NCBI RefSeq assembly: GCF_007559335.1
Contig: NZ_VMBG01000003.1
Span: 62,001 to 126,000, forward strand
Length of the DNA: 64,000 bases
DNA from: Rariglobus hedericola
GTDB taxonomy: Bacteria; Verrucomicrobiota; Verrucomicrobiia; Opitutales; Opitutaceae
Direction: 5' to 3'
The notes below the pieces were generated by a model. That model saw only the letters and a program-made list of their open reading frames with translations, did no database searches and was not told where the DNA came from. The position numbers and the translations under genes were made by a program. This document shows positions 48,486 to 57,613 of the stretch, one piece after another; position 1 is the first letter of the stretch; each line of letters starts with the position of its first letter.

Positions 48486-48977
48486 ATGACCAATCACACC
48501 ACCACCGTCTCGTCACCCTCCACGGCCCTCAAGCCCCGCATGGACCACTGGTCCGTCGCCCCCGCCCTCATGCAAGGCCTGCTCGATCTCCAGCAGGTCG
48601 CCGACTCCACGGGCATCGAACGCAGCCTCCACTTCCTGATCACTCTCCGCGTTTCCCAGATCAACGGCTGCGCTTACTGCATGAACATGCACTCCGCCGA
48701 AGCGAAGGCCCACGGCGAATCCGACCAGCGCCTGTTCCTGCTCTCCGCGTGGCACGAGACCAACCTCTTCACCGCCCGCGAACGCGCCGCGCTCCACTGG
48801 GCCGAAGTCCTCACGCGCCTCCCCGGCGGACACGTCTCCGACGCCGATTTCGCCGCGATGCGTGCCGAGTTCACCGAGTTCGAAATCGCCGCCGTCACCC
48901 TCGCCATCGCCACCATCAACGCCTGGAACCGCTTCGGCGTCGGCATGCGCCCGTCCCTCGAAAATTCGGTTTCCTGA
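48486..48977 (+). CDS. Carboxymuconolactone decarboxylase / AhpD-like protein
   Basis: A 163-residue all-helical protein of the carboxymuconolactone decarboxylase family. The AhpD core motif is present as INGCAYCMNMHSAEA: CxxC plus the downstream His that supports thiol peroxidase or adaptor activity. This family is the typical companion of ECF41 sigma factors. ATG 48486 is used; a GTG one codon upstream is also in frame. It has an ECF41 promoter directly upstream and the interrupted sigma gene 30 bp downstream, so it is most likely the target of that sigma factor. Confidence 0.92.
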   Translation: MTNHTTTVSSPSTALKPRMDHWSVAPALMQGLLDLQQVADSTGIERSLHFLITLRVSQINGCAYCMNMHSAEAKAHGESDQRLFLLSAWHETNLFTARERAALHWAEVLTRLPGGHVSDADFAAMRAEFTEFEIAAVTLAIATINAWNRFGVGMRPSLENSVS

Positions 48978-49007
48978 TTTCCTGAGTTCTCGATAACTCT
49001 CCTGCTG

Positions 49008-49880
49008 TTGTCCTCCCTCTTCACCGAACACCGCACGCTTCTCTTCGGCATCGCCTACCGGATGCTGGGCCGTGTCGTTGAAGCCGAGGACGCCGTGCAG
49101 GAGACCTTTCTCCGCTGGCAAAAACAAGACGCCGCCACCGTGCAAACGCCCAAGGCCTAGCTCATCTCGACGCTCACGCGCCTCTGCATCGACCAGCTTC
49201 GCTCCGCCCAACGCCAACGCGAAGAGTATGTCGGCATCTGGCTGCCCGAGCCGCTCCTCTCCGACTCCGCGCCGTCGCCCGACGAAACCGCCGCGCTCTC
49301 AGATTCCCTCGGCATGGCGTTCATGCTCCTCCTCGAAACCCTCACCCCGCTCGACCGCGCCGTGTTTCTCCTCCGCGAAGCCTTTGACCGCGACTACGCC
49401 GAGATCGCCCCCATTGTCGGCAAAAGCGAAGCCGCCTGCCGCCAGATCGTCAGCCGCGCCCGCACCCAGCTCGGCCGCACCGAACGCCCCGCCGATTTCG
49501 TCGCCGACGTCGCCCGCACCGAGCCCCTCGTCGCCCGTTTCACCGAAGCCTGTCGCACCGGCAATCTCAGCGAACTCCTCGCCTTGCTCACCGAAGACGC
49601 CGTCCTCTACACCGACGGCGGCGGCAAAGTAAAATCACGCCTCAAGCCCATCTACAGCGCCCTCTACGCGAGCCGTTTTCTCGCTGGCATCAGCCCGCAC
49701 GTTTTCCAAGAAGCCATCAGCCGCCCCGCCATCGTCAACGGCCTGCCCGGCATGATCCAACGCCGCCCCAACGGTGTCCTCACCATCAACGCCTTCGCCT
49801 TTGACGAAACCGGCACCCGAATCAAAGCCATCTACATCGTCAGCAACCCCGAAAAACTTACCCACGTCCCTTCACCCTGA
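49008..49880 (+). pseudogene. ECF41 (SigJ-like) sigma factor interrupted by an amber codon
   Basis: The frame from TTG 49008 encodes region 2 (LFGIAYRMLGRVVEAEDAVQ), then stops at TAG 49158-49160 after QTPKA. It continues in the same frame with LISTLTRLCIDQLRSAQRQR, the ECF41 hallmark WLPEP, region 4 (YAEIAPIVGKSEAACRQIVS) and a SnoaL-like C-terminal extension with DGGGK and NPEKL. Everything after the stop is intact through 49880, about 290 codons in all. The expected residue at the stop is an aromatic one, so TGG or TAC to TAG is a single-base change. Possible explanations are recent inactivation, sequencing error or stop-codon readthrough. The internal ATG at 49314 would lack region 2. Confidence 0.88.
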
Positions 49881-49899
49881 AACGGGTCCCACCCATCCC

Positions 49900-49924
49900 G
49901 TTTGTAACTTAATAAGTGACAAAC
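49900..49924. promoter_or_regulatory. Second copy of the palindromic operator, one mismatch
   Basis: GTTTGTAACTT-AAT-AAGTGACAAAC differs from the 48391-48417 palindrome core by a single base (T to G in the right arm). It lies 19 bp after the sigma gene and about 110 bp before the helicase gene. Together the two copies bracket the AhpD-like/sigma pair. Confidence 0.55.
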
Positions 49925-49930
49925 CGCCGT

Positions 49931-49979
49931 CTCCCTTCTTTCGCTCTCGTCGCCTCTTCTTTGCGCCTCTGCGTTAAAA
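49931..49979 (-). repeat. Second TTTAACGCAGAGG micro-repeat, upstream of the helicase gene
   Basis: Read on the minus strand it begins TTTAACGCAGAGG, then GCGCAAAG, AAGAGGCG, ACGAGAGCG and fades into AAAGAAGGGAG. The head is identical to that of the element at 7895-7965. It ends 57 bp before the helicase start codon. Confidence 0.6.
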
Positions 49980-50035
49980 AAATCTGCTCATCCGAGTGTT
50001 GATCTCCTCCCGCCGAAGCCGTCTGATGTTCCGCT

Positions 50036-53000
50036 ATGTCTCTCGGTTTTGTCGGACAGCGCTGCGTCAGTGAACGTGAACCCGAACTCGGCCTCGGCCA
50101 GGTCGCCGAGCTCGACCGCACCCGTATCACGGTCGAGTTTCCCGCCACCCGCGAGAAACGCATCTACGCCCGCGGCACGCCCGTCCTGAAACGCGTCCAG
50201 TTCGCCGCCGGCGAATCCGTCGCCCCCCGCACCGGCGCCAAATTCACCATCGCTTCCGTCGAGGAAACCGCCGGCCTCCTCACCTACATCGGCGCCGAGG
50301 GCCAACGCGTCCGCGAAGACGCCATCTCCGACATCACCAGCGTCGCCTCCCCCGCCGAACGCCTCATGGCCGGCCAGGCCGACCCGTCCGAGGTCTTCGA
50401 TCTCCGTCTCCGCGCCCTCCAGGCCGCCAACCGTTTCCGCCAGTCCGAGGTCCGCGGCTTCCTCGGCGGCCGCATCGACCTGATCCCGCACCAGTTCTAC
50501 ATCCTCAACGAGGTATCCAACCGCCAGATACCGCGCGTCCTCCTCGCCGACGAAGTCGGCCTGGGCAAAACCATCGAGGCCTGCTTGATCCTCCAGCGCC
50601 TCCTCGCCACCGGCCGCGCCAAACGCGCCCTCATCCTCGTTCCCGAGTCGCTCACCCACCAGTGGTTCGTCGAACTCCTCCGCCGCTTTAACTTGTGGTT
50701 CACCATTTTCGACGAAGCCCGCTGTCTCGCCGTCGAAGCCTCCGAGCCCGGCAAAAACCCCTTCCTCTCCAGCCAGCTCGGCCTTGCCAGCATCGCCTAC
50801 CTCGCCGGCCCCGACGCCGCCGCTCGCCGCACCCAGGTCATCGAAGCCGGCTGGGATCTCGTCATCGTGGACGAAGCCCACCACCTCGGCTGGACCCCCG
50901 AAGCCGCCAGCCCCGACTACCAGTTCGTCGAGCAACTCGCCCGCAAAGCCCCCGGCCTCCTCCTCCTCACCGCCACGCCCACCCAGCTCGGTCTCGCCGG
51001 ACACTTCGCCCGCCTCCGCCTCCTCGACCCGCATCGCTACGACGACTACGAGACGTTCCTCGACGAGACCGCCGACTTCGGCAAAATCGCCGCCATCGCC
51101 GAAAAGATCGTCGAAAACAGCGCCCTCTCCAACGCCGACCAGAAGACCCTCCGCCAGATCTTCGACCGCGATCCCGAAACCCTCGCCACGCACCTCGCCG
51201 CGCTCGACGCCGGCAAACCCGGCGCCCGCGAAGCCCTCCTCCGCACCTTGCTCGATCAACACGGCACCGGCCGCGTCGTCTTCCGCAACACCCGCGCCGC
51301 GATGACGGGTTTCCCCAAGCGCCAGTATTGCCCCGTCGCGCTCCCCGACGCCACGCCCGCCCTCCTCGCCCGCGTCGCCCGCGAACTCGAAGCCGAAGAA
51401 GCCGCCGCCGAAGCCAGCGCCCACAACGCCAGCCGTATCCAAGGCGCCGCCGCCGCAATCGAAACCGGCCCCATCTCGATCGACTTCTCCGCAGAAGCCG
51501 AAGCCGCCCTCGCCGACGCGTCTTCCGAAGACTCCGACGACTTTAATTCAGGCGAATCCGACAACGTCGTCAGCCCCGACGAAGAACCCTCCGAGGATTC
51601 CGACGACACCCTCGACGACGCGCCCGCCAAACCCACCCGCAAAAAGGCCGCCAAGAAAACCAAAGCCAAGTCCGCCCCCCTCACCGCCTTCCCCAGCGCC
51701 AAGTCCAAATCCAAACCCGTAGCGGCGAGCGTGAGCGAGCCGTCCGCCGCCACCGCCCTCCGCTACACCTACAAAGACGACCCCCGCCTCGACTGGCTCG
51801 TCTCCTTCCTCAAAAAAACCGCGCCCGCCAAAGTCCTCCTCATCTGCCGCTCCGAGCGCAAGGTCCTCGCCCTCGAAGCCGCCATCAAAGAAAAGCACAA
51901 CCTCAACATCGGCCTCTTCCACGAAGGCCTCCCGCTCGTCCAACGCGACCGCCAGGCCGCGTGGTTCGCCGAAAAAGACGGCGCGCAACTCCTCCTCTGC
52001 TCCGAAATCGGCAGCGAAGGCCGCAACTTCCAGTTCGCCCACCACCTCGTCCTCTGGGATCTCCCGCTCAACCCCAGCCTCGTCGAACAACGCATCGGCC
52101 GCCTCGACCGTATCGGCCAAACGGATACCATCAAAATTCACGTTCCCTACCTCGCCGGTGGAGCCGACGCCGCCGTCGCCGAGTGGTATCATTTCGGACT
52201 GAACGCCTTCGAAGCCCCGCTCCACGGCGGCAATGACTACGCCACCGCCTTCCGCACCCGCCTCCTCGAACTCGCCGTGTCCTACGGCGAAGGCAAACTC
52301 AAGAAGACCGCCCGCGCCCAACTCGACGCCTTCATCGCCGAAACCGAAAAATTCCGCGACGAACTCCAGCTGAAGATGAAGCAAGGCCGCGACCGCCTCC
52401 TCGAGTTGAACTCCTTCAACCCCACCGTCGCCCGCCAAGTGATCGACCGCGTCCGCGCCGCCGACGCCGACCCGCTCCTCAAAAAAATCCTCACCGATCT
52501 CTTTGATCACTTCGGGGTGCGCATGAGCGAGCACGAAGACGGCGACGTGAACCTCGACGCCAACCACGCCTACGTCGAAGGCTTCCCGTCCATTCCCCGC
52601 GACGGCATGCTGGCGACTTACAGCCGCAAACGCGCCATCGCGCGCGAAGACATCCGCTTCATCTCCGCCGACCACCCGCTCGTGCAGGACAGCATCGACC
52701 TCCTCGTCGATTCGCCCGCCGGCACCACCAGCTTCTGCGTCCTCGAAGCCGATAAACCCAACCTCCTCCTTGAGGCCGTTTTCGTCCTCGAAGCCGTCGC
52801 CGACGCCAAGTGGCACGTCGACCAATTCCTCGCCCCCACGCCCATCCGCGTGTTGGTCGACATCCACGGCAACGATCTCACCGAAAACGCGCTCTACACC
52901 CGCCTCTCCGCCGACGTCGAAGACGCCCCGCTCCCCCGCTTCCTCGAGCGCCCGGGCTTCAACGGCACGCTCCTCAAAAACCTCGTCGAAGCCGCCAACG

Positions 53001-53236
53001 ACCGAGCGAAAACCCACACGCTCACGCTAAAGAAAGCCGCCCGCGAACGCGCCGCCGCCGTCCTCACGGCCGACCTCCAACGCCTCGTGGATCTCTCCAA
53101 GCTCAACGACAACGTCCGCCCCGAAGAGATCGAGTTGGCCAAAAAACAAGTCCTCCAAGTCCGCACCGCCATCGAAGCCGCCCGTCTCCGCCTCGACAGC
53201 CTCCGCCTGATCGTCGAAGGTGTCGAAATCGACTGA
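50036..53236 (+). CDS. rapA: RapA-like SNF2-family helicase
   Basis: A 1066-residue Swi2/Snf2 ATPase resembling RapA, which recycles RNA polymerase. Residues 1-110 contain two Tudor-like beta-barrels (GQRCVSEREPELGLGQV). The ATPase core has Walker A DEVGLGKT (172-179), DEAH (279-282) and helicase motifs V-VI (GSEGRNFQFAHH, EQRIGRLDRIGQTDTIKI). Between the two RecA-like lobes, at about 480-575, is an insertion that is Asp/Ser-rich and then Lys/Ala/Pro-rich. It is probably disordered and makes the protein about 100 residues longer than E. coli RapA. The C-terminal domain (RapA_C-like) is present. The gene appears monocistronic. Confidence 0.92.
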   Translation: MSLGFVGQRCVSEREPELGLGQVAELDRTRITVEFPATREKRIYARGTPVLKRVQFAAGESVAPRTGAKFTIASVEETAGLLTYIGAEGQRVREDAISDITSVASPAERLMAGQADPSEVFDLRLRALQAANRFRQSEVRGFLGGRIDLIPHQFYILNEVSNRQIPRVLLADEVGLGKTIEACLILQRLLATGRAKRALILVPESLTHQWFVELLRRFNLWFTIFDEARCLAVEASEPGKNPFLSSQLGLASIAYLAGPDAAARRTQVIEAGWDLVIVDEAHHLGWTPEAASPDYQFVEQLARKAPGLLLLTATPTQLGLAGHFARLRLLDPHRYDDYETFLDETADFGKIAAIAEKIVENSALSNADQKTLRQIFDRDPETLATHLAALDAGKPGAREALLRTLLDQHGTGRVVFRNTRAAMTGFPKRQYCPVALPDATPALLARVARELEAEEAAAEASAHNASRIQGAAAAIETGPISIDFSAEAEAALADASSEDSDDFNSGESDNVVSPDEEPSEDSDDTLDDAPAKPTRKKAAKKTKAKSAPLTAFPSAKSKSKPVAASVSEPSAATALRYTYKDDPRLDWLVSFLKKTAPAKVLLICRSERKVLALEAAIKEKHNLNIGLFHEGLPLVQRDRQAAWFAEKDGAQLLLCSEIGSEGRNFQFAHHLVLWDLPLNPSLVEQRIGRLDRIGQTDTIKIHVPYLAGGADAAVAEWYHFGLNAFEAPLHGGNDYATAFRTRLLELAVSYGEGKLKKTARAQLDAFIAETEKFRDELQLKMKQGRDRLLELNSFNPTVARQVIDRVRAADADPLLKKILTDLFDHFGVRMSEHEDGDVNLDANHAYVEGFPSIPRDGMLATYSRKRAIAREDIRFISADHPLVQDSIDLLVDSPAGTTSFCVLEADKPNLLLEAVFVLEAVADAKWHVDQFLAPTPIRVLVDIHGNDLTENALYTRLSADVEDAPLPRFLERPGFNGTLLKNLVEAANDRAKTHTLTLKKAARERAAAVLTADLQRLVDLSKLNDNVRPEEIELAKKQVLQVRTAIEAARLRLDSLRLIVEGVEID

Positions 53237-53275
53237 TGGTGAAACGCACCTTCGCAAGGCGGCGGTGCGCCATCA
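53234..53275. terminator. Two-part hairpin between convergent helicase and HDOD genes
   Basis: The outer arms TGATGG (53234-53239) and CCATCA (53270-53275), and inner arms CGCACC (53245-53250) and GGTGCG (53264-53269), form one stem with a 5-base bulge. It includes the helicase stop codon and ends next to the HDOD stop. There is no strong T-run; it may end or stabilise both transcripts. Confidence 0.5.
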
Positions 53276-53277
53276 AA

Positions 53278-54111
53278 TCACCCCTGAAATGTGCTCATCG
53301 CGATGACCGCTTCTTCACGAATGAGTGTCGCCTCGTCATTTGTGAGCCCGACCGCGACCAGTTTTTCATGCGGGACACCCCACTCGCCATTCTCTCCGGA
53401 AAGTCCGAAGCCCGCGAGACGCACGATGCACTGGGTTAAGTGGAGATTTTTACCGAGCGGCGTCGTCGGCTCCGATAACGATGCGTCGTGACTCACCGCC
53501 TTGACCACCGCGTCGGGAAACTCCCATTCGCGCAGCAACCGGCCCGCGACTTCGTGGTGCGACAGGCCAAATGTGTTTCGCTCCCATTCCGCGAGGTGTC
53601 CATGACCGGCCTCGGGAAATACTTCCGCCGGCCCCAGACTGTCGCGCCCGATGCGATCCAAAAGAATGCATCCAATGCCACCCAGCAGCCCGGCCGTGTA
53701 GGCAAGCCTCGAGTCCATACCCGTGTGTTTGGCGACCCCTTCGGCGACAAGCGCCGTGCACAAACAATGCGCACGAAACGTTTCCGCCCCGTAGCCATAA
53801 CAACGTAGATTCGAGTCGGTGAGAGAGGCATTGGCGACCACGCCCACAAGACGGAACACCTCGGAAAATCCCACGCGCTGCAACGCTTCTTCAATCGTGC
53901 CCAAACCGCCGCCTTTGTAAGCGGGACTGTTGGCAATGCGGATAATCCGGCTGGTGAGCGCGATGTCGCGTTTGAGCAGCGCGGCGATCTCGGTCATGCC
54001 CGAATTAGAATCTAAAAGCATCTTGTGCAGCCGCGCCATGATCTGCGGAGCGGCGGGCAACAACTTGGCCGTGGCGATCAAACGTTCCTCCGACACACAT
54101 GTGATGATCAT
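53278..54111 (-). CDS. HDOD-domain protein
   Basis: A 277-residue HDOD protein, a catalytically inactive relative of HD phosphohydrolases used in signal transduction. The domain covers about residues 12-215: LPAAPQIMARLHKML, ALTSRIIRIANSPAYKGG, TIEEALQRVGFSEVFRL and a later LSHHEVAGRLLREWEFPD. The usual HD metal pair is not evident. HDOD proteins influence motility, biofilm and cyclic-nucleotide signalling. Upstream, the 238 bp to the FKBP gene (54112-54349) is partly AT-rich on the HDOD side and probably carries its promoter. Nothing else is recognised in that gap. Confidence 0.9.
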   Translation of the reverse strand: MIITCVSEERLIATAKLLPAAPQIMARLHKMLLDSNSGMTEIAALLKRDIALTSRIIRIANSPAYKGGGLGTIEEALQRVGFSEVFRLVGVVANASLTDSNLRCYGYGAETFRAHCLCTALVAEGVAKHTGMDSRLAYTAGLLGGIGCILLDRIGRDSLGPAEVFPEAGHGHLAEWERNTFGLSHHEVAGRLLREWEFPDAVVKAVSHDASLSEPTTPLGKNLHLTQCIVRLAGFGLSGENGEWGVPHEKLVAVGLTNDEATLIREEAVIAMSTFQG

Positions 54112-54349
54112 ATCCGAAACTTATCGGCATGATCAGCGCCGACTTCAGTTTTCCTCCCCGATTTTATGACTCTTTTCGGACAAATAATTGAGACACGCAG
54201 GCTGGGCTTTCCCTGAAAAGCTCGCCGCATGCTTTTAAGCGGCACGCCTGCTGGACCTTACTCGACTTGAACGAAAACTCCCGCCTTCAGCGGCCTCGGC
54301 CCCTTCCACTCCAGTGCGAAGGTATCAGCCGAAGCCGCCAGAAAAGGGT

Positions 54350-54973
54350 TTAGCTGACCGAGATCAACTCCACCTCGAACACCAGCACCGAGCCGGCGGG
54401 GATCCCACCTTGGGCTCGGTTGCCGTAGGCAAGCTCGGCAGGGATCGTGAGCTTCCACTTCGAGCCGACTGGCATCAGCTGCAGCGCTTCGACCCAGCCG
54501 GGGATCACGCCGGTGACGGGAAACGAGATCGTCTCACCGCGCTGCACCGAGCTGTCGAACACCGTGCCATCGATCAGCGTGCCGTGGTAGTGCACCTCGA
54601 CGCTCTGGTCCTTAGTGGGCTTCGCGCCTTTGCCTTCAACGAGCACTTCGTATTGCAGACCCGACTCGGTCGTGACGACGCCCTTGCGCGCCTTGTTCTC
54701 GGCGAGAAACGCATTGCCGGCCTCGGCTTGCTTAGCGGCCCCTTGAGCGGCGACCGCCTCGGCACGCTCCTGCGCGGTTTCAAACGCGGCACGCAGCTCC
54801 GGCTCGGACACACGCGACTTCGCGCCGCTCAAACCGTCCTGCAAGCCGACGACAAACGCCGCCAGGTCGATCTCCACGCCGCCCTGCTGGGCGATGTTGC
54901 GGCCCATGTTCATGGCGATGCCGTAGCTGACGCGTTGATCTGCGGTTTGAAGAGAATTATCGGGTGTGGACAT
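54350..54973 (-). CDS. FKBP-type peptidyl-prolyl cis-trans isomerase
   Basis: A 207-residue isomerase of the Mip/FkpA/FklB group. Residues 1-95 form the helical dimerisation arm (SYGIAMNMGRNIAQQGGVEIDL, then an Ala/Glu-rich helix). Residues 100-207 are the FKBP domain: VEVHYHGTLIDGTVFDSS, FPVTGVIPGWVEALQLMPVG and IPAELAYGNRAQGGIPAGS. No signal peptide is present when ATG 54973 is used, which suggests a cytoplasmic FklB-like enzyme; 23 extra codons upstream do not form a convincing signal. It lies about 120 bp downstream of the carbonic anhydrase-chemoreceptor gene on the same strand. Confidence 0.92.
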   Translation of the reverse strand: MSTPDNSLQTADQRVSYGIAMNMGRNIAQQGGVEIDLAAFVVGLQDGLSGAKSRVSEPELRAAFETAQERAEAVAAQGAAKQAEAGNAFLAENKARKGVVTTESGLQYEVLVEGKGAKPTKDQSVEVHYHGTLIDGTVFDSSVQRGETISFPVTGVIPGWVEALQLMPVGSKWKLTIPAELAYGNRAQGGIPAGSVLVFEVELISVS

Positions 54974-55092
54974 GGCGGGTTGGGTTGGCAGGTGGGTTGA
55001 AAAAATTACCCGCCACCCAAAGCGACCGTCCACAAAGCGCAATCCCTGTCTGCGGTTTTCAGGTCCGTCGTGAAACCCGTGCTGGGACTGCC

Positions 55093-57474
55093 TTATGCAG
55101 GCTGTCCCGAGGCACGAGCGCCCACCGGCCGGACGCTCTTGGAAGCCCGCTTCGAATCCGTGCGCACACCGGTCAGAACCTGCAACTGCACAACCGCCTC
55201 CTGCAACATCACCGACTGGCCGTTGAGCTCCTCCGCCGCCGCGGCGGTTTCCTCCGCGCTTCCCGCATTGGACTGCGTCACTTGATCCATCTGCGAAACC
55301 GCGGTGGAGACCTGGGCAATGCCTGTGCTTTGTTCGTCGGAAGCTCCGGCAATTTCAGCCACCAGCGTATCCAGCTGTTGGATGAGTGCATGGATATCCT
55401 TGAAGCTGGCCGCTACCGTGGCGCTGATTTCCGCGCCCTGCCTGCTCTTGGCGACGGAAGCCTCGATCTTGGCGGATGTTTCCCTGGCGGCGACGGCTGA
55501 TCGCTGGGCCAGCGCGCGAACCTCCTCGGCCACCACCGCAAAACCGGCTCCATGCTCACCGGCGCGCGCGGCCTCCACGGCCGCGTTGAGGGCGAGGATA
55601 TTGGTCTGAAATGCGATTTCATCGATCGTCTTCAGAATCTTGGTAATGTCCTCGGATGCCGATTTGATCGCCTCCATCGATTCCAGCATGACCTGCATCT
55701 GGCCGGTGCCCGCCACTGCGGATTCCCGGGCGGCAGTCGCGACGGATTTCACCTTCTGCGAGCCCTCCGCATTGCGTTTGGTCATCGATGAAAGCTCCTC
55801 GAGTGAAGCCGACGTTTGCTCAAGCGAAGCCGCCTGTTCACTCGCGCCTTCAGCCAAAGCCTGACTGGCGGCCGAAACCTGGCCTGCCGCCGCCGCCGTC
55901 TGGTCGGCACCAGCGCCCAGCGAGCGCACCAGATGCCCCAGGGGTCCCGTGATGCTGCGTGCGATTATGAGCGCCAGTCCGGCACCCAGCATGACGGCCG
56001 CGACACCGAGCCAGACCACGGTTGACTGGGTGTGCTTTAATTCCGCCGCCATACGCGGACCATCCTGATTTTGCTGGGCGATAAATTCCTCGGCGAGATC
56101 GGTAACTTCGAGATCAATCACCGATCCCAACAGGCCCATGCGCCGGTTGATTTCCATGACCGCGGTTGTGCGGCCGGCCAGTGCCGCCGCTTTTAACTCA
56201 AGCTGCAAAGACGCATGCTTGCCCACTTCCTCTTCGATTACTCGCAGTCTTTGACGGCTCGCCGGAGCTTCAATCAACGCATCCGCTTTTCGGATAAACT
56301 CCATGAGTTTAGTCTTATGTTGATCGTAGCGGGCGGATGCCTCGGGCGTGCGTAAGATCACCAGATCCTTGGCCGCGATACGCATCTCCAAATATTCAGT
56401 CGTGATCTCTCCAACCAGAACGCTGCGCCGTGCGTCTCCCCGGTAGTTGGTGAAATCCAACAAGGCCGTGTGGAGGCTGTAATAACTTTCGGCGGCCAGC
56501 CCCGCGAGCACGAGCAACACACAGGAAAAACCCGCGCTCAAACGGGCGTTGATCGTCCATGCCTGCATTCCCCTGATCGAGTAACGGTAAATTGCGAACA
56601 ACAGAAGGGCGAGCGCCAGCACCCCTGCACCAATTGAAACATAACCCAGTGAAGTTGCGTGTTCCGCCGAAACCGGCGTGGACGCAGGCACCTCATGTCC
56701 GGCAGCATCCACAGAACCCGCATGCGCACCTGCGGGTGCGGCTTCATGCCCGATCTCATTCGCTTCGTGTCCGGCTCCTCCCGTGGAAGCCAGCAAGCGG
56801 GCTTGATCGGGATGCTCTCCGTGCCACTGGATGGCGCCGGTGGAGAGATCGTAAACGGCCCCGACCACCTTGAGTTTTCCCGCCTTCACGAGATCACGGA
56901 CGGTCGCGCTGTTTTCAAAAATATCCTCGATCGAATGCCAGACGTTGCCATCCACGGCCTTCGATAAAAAGTCCGCTCCGGACAAACCTGGATTTTCTGC
57001 GTGCGCCTTTTCGACTGCAGGCACGATCGGTTCGACAAGCTGCTGAATGCTGCCGTGGACCTGCGCATGCTCGGCCACCGCTTTGACCGCGCCGCACGAG
57101 CTGTGCCCGAGAAACACCAGGAGCGTGGAGCCCAGATGTCCGGTGCCGTATTCGATGGAGCCGAGTTCATCGGGTTTCGCGACATTGCCGGCGACCCGCA
57201 CCACAAAAAGATCGCCGACGCCCTGGTCGAAAATCGCCTCGGGCGGCACGCGTGAATCCGAACACGTAAGGATCGTTGCGAACGGCGCCTGCCCTCCGGC
57301 CACTTCGATTCTGCGCGCCGCTGTTTGATGCGGATGAATCGTTTTTTCCGCGGCAAAACGCAGATTGCCTTCACGCAGATTTTGCAGGGCCACGTCAGGC
57401 TCCACGGCGGTGGGCGCAGCCACGGCAATACCCAGCGACATCAATATGAGAGCGGTCAAACGGAGGGCATTCAT
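55093..57474 (-). CDS. Beta-carbonic anhydrase fused to a methyl-accepting chemotaxis protein
   Basis: A 793-residue chimera. A signal peptide (1-20) leads to a beta-carbonic anhydrase domain (about 25-225) with zinc ligands C71, H124 and C127 and the D73/R75 dyad (CSDSR; GHSSC). A linker with five histidines (236, 243, 251, 260, 272) precedes TM1 (277-298) and TM2 (about 313-332). A helical periplasmic 4HB-like region (to about 480) and TM3 (484-507) follow. The cytoplasmic part has little HAMP sequence and a full signalling hairpin ([20 protein letters not shown], near 618-637). The predicted topology places the anhydrase in the periplasm. CO2, bicarbonate or local pH sensing is inference. 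ATG 57474 starts the signal peptide cleanly. No che genes are in the window. Confidence 0.93.
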   Translation of the reverse strand: MNALRLTALILMSLGIAVAAPTAVEPDVALQNLREGNLRFAAEKTIHPHQTAARRIEVAGGQAPFATILTCSDSRVPPEAIFDQGVGDLFVVRVAGNVAKPDELGSIEYGTGHLGSTLLVFLGHSSCGAVKAVAEHAQVHGSIQQLVEPIVPAVEKAHAENPGLSGADFLSKAVDGNVWHSIEDIFENSATVRDLVKAGKLKVVGAVYDLSTGAIQWHGEHPDQARLLASTGGAGHEANEIGHEAAPAGAHAGSVDAAGHEVPASTPVSAEHATSLGYVSIGAGVLALALLLFAIYRYSIRGMQAWTINARLSAGFSCVLLVLAGLAAESYYSLHTALLDFTNYRGDARRSVLVGEITTEYLEMRIAAKDLVILRTPEASARYDQHKTKLMEFIRKADALIEAPASRQRLRVIEEEVGKHASLQLELKAAALAGRTTAVMEINRRMGLLGSVIDLEVTDLAEEFIAQQNQDGPRMAAELKHTQSTVVWLGVAAVMLGAGLALIIARSITGPLGHLVRSLGAGADQTAAAAGQVSAASQALAEGASEQAASLEQTSASLEELSSMTKRNAEGSQKVKSVATAARESAVAGTGQMQVMLESMEAIKSASEDITKILKTIDEIAFQTNILALNAAVEAARAGEHGAGFAVVAEEVRALAQRSAVAARETSAKIEASVAKSRQGAEISATVAASFKDIHALIQQLDTLVAEIAGASDEQSTGIAQVSTAVSQMDQVTQSNAGSAEETAAAAEELNGQSVMLQEAVVQLQVLTGVRTDSKRASKSVRPVGARASGQPA

Positions 57475-57613
57475 AGGAAGGAGTGGGGCACAGACACGCG
57501 GCCACAACGGTCACATGAGATGCCTCTTAATCGGTCTCCCTTCCCAAAGCTTTAAACTCCGCACGCCGGAAACCGCTCCAGCCATCCTTCGCTGGCCGGC
57601 AAACCTGCCTCTA

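Noticed and set aside
49988-51442. Long antisense open frame (about 484 codons) opposite the RapA-like gene
   Set aside because: It is Glu/Gly/Asp-rich low-complexity sequence with no domain features, produced by strong third-position GC bias in the helicase gene. The sense frame has all SNF2 motifs.
54258-54458. Small leftward open frame overlapping the FKBP 3' end
   Set aside because: It overlaps the conserved FKBP C-terminus in another frame and shows no independent start signal or family resemblance.
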